Assembly: GCF_034929435.1 (NCBI RefSeq)
Contig: NZ_JAYFUM010000005.1
Location: 300,642-364,641 of the forward strand
Length of the DNA stretch: 64,000 bases
From: Arcicella rigui
GTDB lineage: Bacteria > Bacteroidota > Bacteroidia > Cytophagales > Spirosomataceae
Reading direction: 5' to 3'
In this document: positions 34,457 to 43,556 of the stretch, in pieces
Position numbering within the stretch: the first letter of the stretch is position 1
How the letters are laid out: each line of letters starts with the position of its first letter
Notes under the pieces: model-generated
Database searches by the model: none
What the model saw: the letters and a program-made list of their open reading frames with translations, nothing else
What the model was told of the DNA's origin: nothing
Made by a program: the position numbers and the translations under genes

Positions 34457-36871
34457 ATGAATTTTCTAAATAATATGATAAGAATAAAACCTAACTCTTT
34501 ACTTTATTTGTGTTTTTGCTTGCTTTTGACAAGCAACATTTTGGCACAAAAGAACGTATTCTCGCTCAGAGGAAATATTAAAGATGCTCTTACTGGAAAA
34601 CCTCTTGTAGGAGCATCCATTTCAATTGACTTCAAAAAATCAGGCATACTTAGTGATTCTTTGGGAAATTATTATCTCAAATTACCCGAAGACGAATATG
34701 TACTGAAAATATCTTACTTGGGCTACAAACCTTTCCGTTTGTATATTAAACTTAATCGTAACCTTAATGTTGATGCTGTTTTGGAAGATGTGACCAAACA
34801 GTTGGAAGAAGTAATCGTTTCAAGCGTATCTACTCGAAAAACGATTCTTACGCCTTCATTAGGTGTGTCTTTGCTCAGTATCAAAGGCATCAAGAAAATT
34901 CCTGCCATGATGGGCGAAGTGGATATTTTACGAAGCCTTCAAACGCTACCGGGCGTTTCTTCGGTTGGTGAAGGAGCGAACGGTTTGAATGTTCGTGGGG
35001 GAGCAGTTGACCAAAATTTAATCTTTATAGACGATACACCAATTTTCAATCCGACGCACCTTTTTGGTTTATTTTCAATTTTTGCCTCGGATGGTATTCG
35101 TGAATTGGAACTATACAAAGGAGGAGTACCCGCCCGTTTTGGCGGAAGAACGGCTTCGGTTTTAGATATTAAAATGCTTGACCCAAGTCTTGAAAAATTC
35201 AAATTAGAAGGAGGAATTGGCCCAATTTCAAATAGATTATTATTAGATGTGCCAATTATCAAGGACAAACTTTCGATTTTAGCAGTCGGTCGTGCTTCTT
35301 TTAATGATTTTTGGTTCAAGGCACTTGCTCCTGATAATATGAAAAATACGAGGGCCAATTTTTACGACGTGGCTACCAAAGTATTTTATAAGCCGAACAA
35401 AGCCAACACCATTTCTTTAATGACTTACCTAAGCCATGATTTTTATCGGGTCGATTCACTGTTTAGTTTGGAAAATGTGGTGGCTAAACAATCAGATTTT
35501 AATTATGGGCATTTGAATACTTCTTTGAAATGGAATCGTTACATTAGTCCAAAAGCCAGTTTTGAAATGGTAGCGGCTTTTAGTCGTTACAAAACTCGTA
35601 CTGAGTCGCCCGATTCTGTTAATAGAATTGATTTAAAAAACAGTATTCAATATCAAAACTTAAAGGCAAGTCTGGACTATGCCTTCAATGAAAAGCATAA
35701 AACCAATATTGGCATCAGTGCTGTTCGCTATGATTTAAGTCCGGGTAGTTTGAATAGAGATATTGTCTCAAAAATATCAAAAGTTGAATTAGAACAAGAA
35801 CAAGCCCTTGAGTTGGCTCTTCATGCCGACGATGAGTATAAATTGAATGAAAAATTAACCATTCAATATGGTTTGCGTTATACTCAGTTTTTGAATTTAG
35901 GCCCTATTCAAGTACGAAAGTATTTAGACGGAGAACCCAAATCATCCACTACTTTAGTTTCTACTGAATTAAAAAATGGCGTTGCTAAAACCTATGGAGG
36001 TTTTGAACCAAGAATAACGATGTTGTATGTTTTTAATCCGACAACGAGTTTGAAATTTGGTTACAATAGAATGCAACAGTTTTTGCATTTAATTTCTAAT
36101 AATACCACGCCTCTACCGACGGCTCGTTGGAAAGTAGCAGACGAAAATGTCTCACCACAAATAAGTGATTTTGCTTCTTTAGGGTATTTCAAAACTTGGA
36201 ACGACAATGTTTGGGAAGCTTCATTAGAAACCTATTTTCGTGATACCAGAAATGTAGTTGATTATGTTTCAGGGGCAAATTTACAGTTGAACGAAACCTT
36301 GGAAACCCAACTTTTGAAAGGAAGAGGACGCTCGTATGGAGCTGAATTGATGATTTCAAAAAAGAAAGGAGAAGTAACAGGCTGGTTTAGTTATACTTAT
36401 GCAAGGTCTTTCTTGCAAACTACTGGGCCATACTCCGAACAGCGAATCAATGGGGGCAATTGGTATCCTTCCAATTACGATAAACCGCATACGATTAATA
36501 TTGTATTCAATGCTACGCCCGATAAGCACAATAGTTTTTCATTCATTTTTGCTTATAATACAGGTCGTCCTTTTTCGTCGCCTGCTGGTACTTATACCCT
36601 TAATGGACAGCAATTACCACTTTATTTAAGTAGAAATAATGATAGAATTCCTGATTATCACCGACTGGATTTTTCTTGGACAATCACTAATCCAAGTATG
36701 AAAGAAAAAAGATGGGAGGGAAGCTGGATTTTTACAGTTTATAATATTTACGGACGCTCTAATCCTTATTCCGTATATTTTACCAATGGTTCAGATGGCA
36801 CAAAGGTGTATCAGTTAAGCGTTTTTGCAAGCCCTTTAATATCATTGGCGTATAATTTTAAATTCAAATGA
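34457..36871 (+). CDS. TonB-dependent receptor with CarboxypepD-reg-like domain
   Basis: The 804-aa protein has a signal peptide (MIRIKPNSLLYLCFCLLLTSNILAQ from the second ATG, 34475). A carboxypeptidase-regulatory-like domain follows (FSLRGNIKDALTGKPLVGASISI), then a plug (GEVDILRSLQTLPGVSSVGEGANGLNVRGGAVDQNLIFIDDTPIFNPTHLFGLFSIF) and a barrel. It is shorter than SusC and belongs to the DUF4249-linked receptors: the next gene is a DUF4249 lipoprotein four bases downstream. The pair presumably takes up a ligand independently of SusC-SusD. Confidence 0.9.
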   Translation: MNFLNNMIRIKPNSLLYLCFCLLLTSNILAQKNVFSLRGNIKDALTGKPLVGASISIDFKKSGILSDSLGNYYLKLPEDEYVLKISYLGYKPFRLYIKLNRNLNVDAVLEDVTKQLEEVIVSSVSTRKTILTPSLGVSLLSIKGIKKIPAMMGEVDILRSLQTLPGVSSVGEGANGLNVRGGAVDQNLIFIDDTPIFNPTHLFGLFSIFASDGIRELELYKGGVPARFGGRTASVLDIKMLDPSLEKFKLEGGIGPISNRLLLDVPIIKDKLSILAVGRASFNDFWFKALAPDNMKNTRANFYDVATKVFYKPNKANTISLMTYLSHDFYRVDSLFSLENVVAKQSDFNYGHLNTSLKWNRYISPKASFEMVAAFSRYKTRTESPDSVNRIDLKNSIQYQNLKASLDYAFNEKHKTNIGISAVRYDLSPGSLNRDIVSKISKVELEQEQALELALHADDEYKLNEKLTIQYGLRYTQFLNLGPIQVRKYLDGEPKSSTTLVSTELKNGVAKTYGGFEPRITMLYVFNPTTSLKFGYNRMQQFLHLISNNTTPLPTARWKVADENVSPQISDFASLGYFKTWNDNVWEASLETYFRDTRNVVDYVSGANLQLNETLETQLLKGRGRSYGAELMISKKKGEVTGWFSYTYARSFLQTTGPYSEQRINGGNWYPSNYDKPHTINIVFNATPDKHNSFSFIFAYNTGRPFSSPAGTYTLNGQQLPLYLSRNNDRIPDYHRLDFSWTITNPSMKEKRWEGSWIFTVYNIYGRSNPYSVYFTNGSDGTKVYQLSVFASPLISLAYNFKFK

Positions 36872-36875
36872 TGCC

Positions 36876-38015
36876 ATGAAGCGTTTTATCTTATATATCA
36901 TCTTTTTTTCGGTAGGGCTGTGGTCGTGTATTACTGAAATAAGAGATTTTGAACAAATTGATAGTGCTTCTTTTTTGACTGTTGAAGCATCTCTCTCTAA
37001 CCAAAAAGGCCCACACAAAGTAATACTTTCGTCATCTTCGCCAAGTATCAGCATTAATGTGGAAAACAAGCCAATTTACAATGCACAAGTATTTATTACC
37101 GACGATAAAGGAGCTAATATTGTACTTACAGAAGGCGATAATGGGATTTATTACACACCTGATAATTTTCAAGGAGTAGTTGGAAATACTTATACATTGC
37201 ATATTAATTTGCCGAATGGTAAAAAGTATGAGTCAAGTCCAGAAAAATTAAAAGCTGCTCCTGCCATTGATACCGTAAAATATACATTTAACGTAAAAGA
37301 TAATTATCCTTTAACAGATGCCCGAAGCGTAGGTTTTGATGTTACACTCGATTTCAAAGATTCCCCAGAAACGGATGAATATTATCAGTGGAAATGGACG
37401 CATTATGAACGTACCGTTTTTTGTGCCAGTTGCGAGCGTGGTTACGACTACGGACTAAAAAAATGTAGTGTAGAAAATAACTTTCCGAATGGGCAAACTT
37501 TCCCTGAATTGATTAACTATGGATGTCTTGAAAGCTGTTTTGACATTTCTTTTAATTCAACCTACAATATTCTGTCGGATAAATTACTGAATGGACAACA
37601 AGTTACGGGTGTGCCAATTGCCAGAGTACCCTACAATAACAAAAGTCTCTATTATTTGAAAGTTGAACAAAGAGCAATTTCTGAAAAAATGTTTCGCTAT
37701 TTTCGGAGTATTAAAGACGTAACACAAGGTTCGGGAACACTCTTCGACGTGCCTGCCGAAACACAGTTTAGTCCCAATATTTTTTCTTTATCCGATAGCA
37801 ACGAAAAAATTCTGGGTGCTTTTGAAGTATTTGGTTCACAAGAAAAACTGATTTATGTGGATAGACAAATTGGCTCAGACGGCTATTCTCCTGTTTTAGT
37901 GGTTTATCCTGGTCGAGTAATTCCACCACCGCCCGGTGCAATTAGTGGGCCTAAAGCCTATTGCATAGAAGGAAAATACAGAACCAAAACAGAACCAGAA
38001 GGCTTTAGAGAGTAA
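36876..38015 (+). CDS. DUF4249 lipoprotein
   Basis: The 379-aa protein has a lipoprotein signal ending VGLWSC and a DUF4249 layout: a carbohydrate- or peptide-binding-like beta domain (FLTVEASLSNQKGPHKVILSSS), an internal YNAQVFITDDKGANIVL and GVVGNTYTLHINLPNGKKYES, and a second half with the Cys-rich stretch FCASCERGYDYGLKKC. The stop of the TonB receptor is four bases before its start, so they are translated together. DUF4249 proteins are found next to SusD-less TonB receptors and may act as their surface partner. It ends with PEGFRE 71 bases before the next gene. Confidence 0.85.
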   Translation: MKRFILYIIFFSVGLWSCITEIRDFEQIDSASFLTVEASLSNQKGPHKVILSSSSPSISINVENKPIYNAQVFITDDKGANIVLTEGDNGIYYTPDNFQGVVGNTYTLHINLPNGKKYESSPEKLKAAPAIDTVKYTFNVKDNYPLTDARSVGFDVTLDFKDSPETDEYYQWKWTHYERTVFCASCERGYDYGLKKCSVENNFPNGQTFPELINYGCLESCFDISFNSTYNILSDKLLNGQQVTGVPIARVPYNNKSLYYLKVEQRAISEKMFRYFRSIKDVTQGSGTLFDVPAETQFSPNIFSLSDSNEKILGAFEVFGSQEKLIYVDRQIGSDGYSPVLVVYPGRVIPPPPGAISGPKAYCIEGKYRTKTEPEGFRE

Positions 38016-38085
38016 AGCTTTTCTATGTCGTATAAAGATAAGTAAGTTAAAATAGATTAATTTTGACATACATTAACCATTTGAA

Positions 38086-41000
38086 ATGAACAAAAAAGAA
38101 ATTATATGCTCCTTGATGATAGGATGTTTATTCCTATTGTTTTTCGATGCTTGTAAGCAAGATAAAACACTTTTTGAAAAAGTAAATTCAGAAGAAATAG
38201 GGATAACATTTGCTAACCAAGTAAATGAATCCGAAGACGAAAACATTCTCAATTACGAGTATTTTTATAATGGCGGTGGCGTTGCGGCTGGCGATTTTAA
38301 CAATGATGGTTTAACCGATTTATACTTCACGGGCAATCAGGTCGAAAATAAATTATACCTGAATATTACTAAAGAAGGCAAACTCAACTTTGAAGATATT
38401 ACCACCAAAGCAGGTGTAGCAGGACGAAAAGACGCTTGGAAAACAGGCGTAAGTGTGGTTGACATCAACGCCGACGGTTGGTTGGATATTTATGTTTGTT
38501 ACTCGGGTAAAAGAGAACCTGAATTTCGCAAAAATCAACTTTTTATCAATAATCACAATCTTACTTTTACCGAAAAGGCTCAAGCTTATGGCTTAGACGA
38601 TTCGGGTTACTCTACGCAGGCTACTTTCTTGGACTATGATTTGGATGGCGATTTAGATTGCTTTCTTATCAACCACAATCTTGGTGGCTACCAACGCAAA
38701 GAAGCCGCTGTGATGCGTGCCGCACTTGATTATAACGCTGGAGACAAACTTTTCAGAAATGATTCTGATGGAAAAAGTGAACCCCATTTTGTGGATGTTT
38801 CAGTTGCGGCAGGCATCAAAGGCAATCCTTTGGGTTTTGGTTTGGGCGTTTCTGTTTCCGACATCAATCAAGATGGCTATCCTGATATTTATGTTACCAA
38901 CGATTATGTAGAGGACGATTACCTGTACATCAACCAGAAAAATGGTACATTCAAAGACGAACTTCGAGATAGAATTGAACATACTTCTTATTCTGCCATG
39001 GGCATTGATATTGCCGATGTGAACAATGATGAACTGCCCGATATTTTTACTTTAGATATGTTGCCAGAAGACAATGCCCGACAAAAACTTTTGCTTTGGT
39101 CGGATAGCTGGAATACCTATCAAGCACAATTGCAAAATGGTTTTTGGCATGAAAATATGCGAAATATGTTGCAAATGAATTTGGGCAATGGTGCTTTTGC
39201 AGAAGTAGGTCAACTGGCTGGCGTATCGAATACCGATTGGAGTTGGGGAACACTTTTGGCGGATTTTGACTTGGATGGCTACAAAGATATTTTCGTAAGT
39301 AATGGTTTGGGACGAGATTATACCAACGCCGATTTTATAAAATACTTTAACGAGCAAGAAGAAAGTGGCGTTCAGAAACCTATGTTGGAACATTTAAAAC
39401 AAATGCCAACCAGCCAAACGAAGAATTATATTTTTAGAAATAAGCACGATTTAACCTTTGCTAACGAACAAGTAAACTGGGGGTTTGATACGCCTACGGT
39501 TTCGAGCGGAGCAATTTATGCCGATTTAGATAATGATGGAGATGTAGAAATCATCACGAATAATTTAAACGAAACGGCTCATATTTATCAAAATAAGCGT
39601 ATTGAAGAAAATCCCAATACGCAATTTTTGAAAATTCATGTAAAAGGAAATGCACAAAATCCTTTTGGTATTGGGGCAAAAGTAAGGCTTCGTTCGGCTG
39701 ATAATGTACAAGTACAAGAAATTGCTTCAACACATGGTTTTCAATCCAGTGCGGTGACAGATTTGATTTTTGGTTTGCCAGAAAATACCAAAAATGTAGA
39801 AGTAAGTATCGTTTGGACAAATGGGAAATCACAGAAAATCAGTAATCCTACCTTGAATAAAACCTTAGTTTTAGAAGAAAAAAATGCCAATACTTCTACT
39901 AATTCCGAAGTTAAAGTATTACCGACTTTGTTGACAGAAATACCATCACCAGCATTTTTGCCAAGTATAAATCCAGTCAATAATTTCGATAGACAAGTAA
40001 TGTTGCCGACGCATTACTCATACACTGGCCCAAGAATGGCGGTTGGCGATGTGAATGCCGACGGCAAAAATGACGTATTTATTTGTGGTACAAAAAATCA
40101 AGTAGGAGCATTTTTCTTGCAAAATCCTAACGGAAGTTTTAGCAAAAAAGAGTTGCCTAATAATTCGCCAAAATTCAATCAGGATGCGGTAATAGCAGAT
40201 TTTAATGGAGATAAATTTCCAGATTTGTACATCGTGAACGGTAACTATTCCAACGCTCAATATGAAGAACAAAACGATGAATTGTGGCTAAACGATGGCA
40301 AAGGAAATTTCAAAAGAAGTACTTTGCTCGAAGATAAACTCAATAGTTCTTGCGTAAAAGCAGGTGATTTTGATAAAGATGGGGATATAGATTTATTCAC
40401 TGGTGGACATATTAAACCTAACAGATTTCCGATGGAAGAAGAAAGTTTCCTTTTGAAAAATGACGGAAAAGCTAATTTTACCAAAGTATCATTGGGCGTT
40501 TTGGGCTTAGTGACAGACGCAACAGTATTGGACACCGACAAAGATGGTTTTGAAGAAATTGTGGTCGTAGGAGAGTGGATGTCGCCCATTGTATTGAAAA
40601 ACAACAAGCAATTCAAGTTTGCACCAATGAGTATTGGCGTAGCTTCGGGTTGGAATTATCGCATCGAAAAAGCAGATTTAGATAATGATGGCGACGAAGA
40701 TTTGGTACTGGGAAATCTGGGAACAAATACACAAGTAAGAGCTTCGGAAACAGAACCTGCCAGTTTGATTTATGACGATTTTGACCAAAATGGAACGATG
40801 GATTTCTTCTTGAATTATTACATTCAAGGAAAATCGTATCCCGCTTGTTCAAGAGATGAAATGGCTGAACAGATTCCAGCTTTGAAGAAAAAATTCCCGA
40901 ATTATCAGACTTTCTCGGAGGCAAGTATCGAAGATTTTTTTGAAGCAAATCAGTTAGAAAAAGCCCATAAAAAAGAAATAGCCAATCTGAAAACTGTCAT

Positions 41001-41340
41001 TTTAGAAAACAATAAAGGGAAATTTGTCGTGCATGAATTACCGATTCAAGCCCAATATGCACCAGTGTATGCCATTGCGATAACCGATTTCGACCATGAC
41101 GGAAAGAAAGATATTTTATTGGCAGGCAATAACAGTAAATTTAGATTACGCATAGGTAAAGTAGATGCCAATTATGGCGTAGTTTTGTTGAACAAAGGCA
41201 ATTTTAATTTCAAAAACGTACCAGTTTCACAATCAGGCATATACCTGCGTGGCGATGTTCGAGAAACTAAAATCATTGATTCGTTTATGTTTGTCGGCGT
41301 GAATAATGAGAAAGTAAGAGTAATGAGCTTTGAGCTATGA
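38086..41340 (+). CDS. FG-GAP/VCBS and ASPIC-UnbV lipoprotein, copy 1
   Basis: The 1084-aa protein has a lipoprotein signal ending FFDAC. Long runs of FG-GAP/VCBS-type calcium-binding loops occur (DFNNDGLTDLYFTGN, DINADGWLDIYV, DLDGDLDCFLIN, DINQDGYPDIYVTND, DLDNDGDVEIITNN). An ASPIC/UnbV domain lies around 505-575 (GIGAKVRLRSADNVQVQEI...GFQSSAVTDLIFG), and a second propeller-like half follows. Such CRTAC1-like proteins are thought to form seven-bladed beta-propellers on the surface. It shares the same order and wording with the genes at 43557 and 46897, so the three are paralogues. Its stop lies inside an imperfect hairpin. Confidence 0.85.
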   Translation: MNKKEIICSLMIGCLFLLFFDACKQDKTLFEKVNSEEIGITFANQVNESEDENILNYEYFYNGGGVAAGDFNNDGLTDLYFTGNQVENKLYLNITKEGKLNFEDITTKAGVAGRKDAWKTGVSVVDINADGWLDIYVCYSGKREPEFRKNQLFINNHNLTFTEKAQAYGLDDSGYSTQATFLDYDLDGDLDCFLINHNLGGYQRKEAAVMRAALDYNAGDKLFRNDSDGKSEPHFVDVSVAAGIKGNPLGFGLGVSVSDINQDGYPDIYVTNDYVEDDYLYINQKNGTFKDELRDRIEHTSYSAMGIDIADVNNDELPDIFTLDMLPEDNARQKLLLWSDSWNTYQAQLQNGFWHENMRNMLQMNLGNGAFAEVGQLAGVSNTDWSWGTLLADFDLDGYKDIFVSNGLGRDYTNADFIKYFNEQEESGVQKPMLEHLKQMPTSQTKNYIFRNKHDLTFANEQVNWGFDTPTVSSGAIYADLDNDGDVEIITNNLNETAHIYQNKRIEENPNTQFLKIHVKGNAQNPFGIGAKVRLRSADNVQVQEIASTHGFQSSAVTDLIFGLPENTKNVEVSIVWTNGKSQKISNPTLNKTLVLEEKNANTSTNSEVKVLPTLLTEIPSPAFLPSINPVNNFDRQVMLPTHYSYTGPRMAVGDVNADGKNDVFICGTKNQVGAFFLQNPNGSFSKKELPNNSPKFNQDAVIADFNGDKFPDLYIVNGNYSNAQYEEQNDELWLNDGKGNFKRSTLLEDKLNSSCVKAGDFDKDGDIDLFTGGHIKPNRFPMEEESFLLKNDGKANFTKVSLGVLGLVTDATVLDTDKDGFEEIVVVGEWMSPIVLKNNKQFKFAPMSIGVASGWNYRIEKADLDNDGDEDLVLGNLGTNTQVRASETEPASLIYDDFDQNGTMDFFLNYYIQGKSYPACSRDEMAEQIPALKKKFPNYQTFSEASIEDFFEANQLEKAHKKEIANLKTVILENNKGKFVVHELPIQAQYAPVYAIAITDFDHDGKKDILLAGNNSKFRLRIGKVDANYGVVLLNKGNFNFKNVPVSQSGIYLRGDVRETKIIDSFMFVGVNNEKVRVMSFEL

Positions 41341-41401
41341 GCTATGAGTTTTTTGAATTTTAAGCTCAAAGCTCACGGCTCATAGCTTACAGCTCAAAGC
41401 T
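41326..41401. repeat. AGCT-word inverted repeat overlapping the stop codon
   Basis: The 23-base arms 41326-41348 and 41379-41401 match at 21 positions (AGCTTTGAGCT and AGCTCAAAGCT words). The stop at 41338-41340 lies in the left arm. A similar motif is seen at 50384-50410. Confidence 0.75.
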
Positions 41402-41441
41402 AAAAAAATTAACCATTTTTATCCATCAAAAATTTAATTCA

Positions 41442-43511
41442 ATGAAGTATTTAGGCACATTTCTGATGCTGCTTTATGCCTCTTTTGTAGGCTTTGCACA
41501 AACATTAATAGAGGTAAAATCGCCTGACAACCGCCTCAAATTAAATGTTTCTCTATCACAAAAAGGAGAAGTTACTTATGGTGTTCATCTCAAAAATACC
41601 ACGATTATTAAGCCTTCTTCGCTGGGTTTTAAACTGAGTAAACCTGCTTTTACACTCAATCATTTTAGTTTGGTTTCGGCAGATACTGCTACACATTTTG
41701 ATACTTGGCAACCTGTTTGGGGAGAAGTAAAGTCAATTACAAACCATTATAAGGAAGTAAAATTGAACTTGAAAGCGAATCCTTCCAACGTGTTGGTACA
41801 GGTAGTTTTCAGAGTATTTAACGATGGTGTTGGGTTTCGCTATGAATTTCCAGAACAAGCTAATTTCAAACATTTTATCGTAGCCGACGAATTAACGCAG
41901 TTTAATTTGGCGGGCAACAACAAAACTTTCTGGATTCCGGGCGACTATGATACCAATGAGTATTTGTATAATACCACAAAATTCAGTGAGATTCACGCTT
42001 TGCCAGCTTCAAATAAAGAAAAAGATATTGCTTTAAAATCGGTCATTGGTGATAATTTTGTTCAAACGCCTTTGATGATGAAAACGCCCGAAGGCATTTA
42101 TGTAAATATTCATGAAGCGGCTTTGGTGAATTATCCAGTAATGCACTTGCAAGCGGACAGACAAAATTTTAAACTGTTGTCGCACTTAACGCCCGATGCC
42201 GTTGGCAACAAAGCCTATTTACAAACCCCAGCCAAAACACCTTGGAGAACGATTATTATTAGCGATAAAGCAACCGATATTTTAGCTTCAAAAACCATTT
42301 TGAATTTGAATGAGCCTTCTAAGATTGAAAATACTTCTTGGATAAAACCACAGAAATTCATTGGAATGTGGTGGGAAATGCACGTGGGAAAAGCTACTTG
42401 GGAAAAAGCCAGTGGAAAACACGGAGCAAACACGGGAAATGTGAAAAAATACATTGATTTCGCTGCCGATAATGGCTTCGATGGCGTATTAGTAGAAGGC
42501 TGGAACGAAGGTTGGGAAGACTGGTTTGGTAATTGGAAAGAAGATGTTTTTGATTTCGTAACGCCTTATTCAGATTATAACCTTGATGAACTATTGGCAT
42601 ACTCCAAACAAAGAGGAGTGAAAATCATCATGCACCATGAAACCTCTGGTTCGGCAATTAACTATGAACGTAGAATTGATAAAGCTTATCAGTTTTTGAA
42701 TGAAAAAGGAATAAATACCGTAAAAACGGGTTATGTAGGAAGAATAATTCCAAGAGGTGAACACCATGATAGTCAATGGATGGTGAATCATTATAATCGT
42801 GTAGCTGATAAAGCGGTGGAGTATAAAATTATGTTGGAAGCCCATGAGTCTTCTCGCCCAACGGGTTTACATCGTACTTATCCGAACTGGCTCGCCAATG
42901 AAGCGGCTCGTGGTAATGAGTTCAACAATGCACCAACTTTGGGTTTAGTACCAGAACATGAAACGATTTTACCTTTTACAAGATTGATGGGTGGCCCAAT
43001 GGATTATACACCGGGTTTTTTCAGAATGCACTTGAATCAATTTATTCCAGAGCGTAAAACAAGAGTACGAACAACCCTTGCCAAACAATTGGCGATGTAC
43101 GTAACAATGTACAGTCCTTTGCAAATGGTGGGCGATTTACCAGAAAATTTGAAAGTTCATCCCGATGCTTTACAATTTATTAAAGATGTTCCCGTAGATT
43201 GGGATGATACCAAGATTTTGGAAGCCGAACCAGGCGATTATATCACCACAGCTCGTAAACAAAAAGGAAAAGACAATTGGTTTGTGGGAGGAGTAACAGA
43301 CGAAAATGCCAGAAAAACCAAAATTAATTTTGATTTTCTGGATAAAGGAGCTAATTACCAAGCCATTATTTATCGTGATGCCGACAATGCTGATTGGGAG
43401 AAAAATCCAGAAGTATATACAATTGAGAAAGTAACAATAAACAGTAATTCAACGCTGACGATTAACTTAGCTAAAGGTGGTGGTTTTGCCATTAGCTTAT
43501 TCAAATTATAG
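41442..43511 (+). CDS. Glycoside hydrolase family 97 alpha-glucosidase (SusB type)
   Basis: The 689-aa protein has a signal peptide ending ASFVGFAQ. An N-terminal super-sandwich domain runs to about 275, then the catalytic barrel with KFIGMWWEMHVGK, GFDGVLVEGWNEGWEDWFG, KIIMHHETSGSA, TVKTGYVGRIIPRGEHHDSQWMVNHY, MLEAHESSRPTGLHRTYPN and ARGNEFN...PEHETILPFTRLMGGPMDYTPG, and a beta-rich end. The TGYVG segment has Gly where retaining GH97 enzymes have Asp, so an inverting SusB-like mechanism is likely. It should hydrolyse alpha-glucosides in the periplasm for this uptake locus. Confidence 0.93.
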   Translation: MKYLGTFLMLLYASFVGFAQTLIEVKSPDNRLKLNVSLSQKGEVTYGVHLKNTTIIKPSSLGFKLSKPAFTLNHFSLVSADTATHFDTWQPVWGEVKSITNHYKEVKLNLKANPSNVLVQVVFRVFNDGVGFRYEFPEQANFKHFIVADELTQFNLAGNNKTFWIPGDYDTNEYLYNTTKFSEIHALPASNKEKDIALKSVIGDNFVQTPLMMKTPEGIYVNIHEAALVNYPVMHLQADRQNFKLLSHLTPDAVGNKAYLQTPAKTPWRTIIISDKATDILASKTILNLNEPSKIENTSWIKPQKFIGMWWEMHVGKATWEKASGKHGANTGNVKKYIDFAADNGFDGVLVEGWNEGWEDWFGNWKEDVFDFVTPYSDYNLDELLAYSKQRGVKIIMHHETSGSAINYERRIDKAYQFLNEKGINTVKTGYVGRIIPRGEHHDSQWMVNHYNRVADKAVEYKIMLEAHESSRPTGLHRTYPNWLANEAARGNEFNNAPTLGLVPEHETILPFTRLMGGPMDYTPGFFRMHLNQFIPERKTRVRTTLAKQLAMYVTMYSPLQMVGDLPENLKVHPDALQFIKDVPVDWDDTKILEAEPGDYITTARKQKGKDNWFVGGVTDENARKTKINFDFLDKGANYQAIIYRDADNADWEKNPEVYTIEKVTINSNSTLTINLAKGGGFAISLFKL

Positions 43512-43556
43512 TTTTTAAGTTCTTTCTAAAAAAGACTTATTCAAATATTTTAATCA

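Noticed and set aside
41326..41401. Simple intrinsic terminator
   Set aside because: A T run exists in the loop but not after the right arm, where A residues follow; the stem also includes the stop codon.
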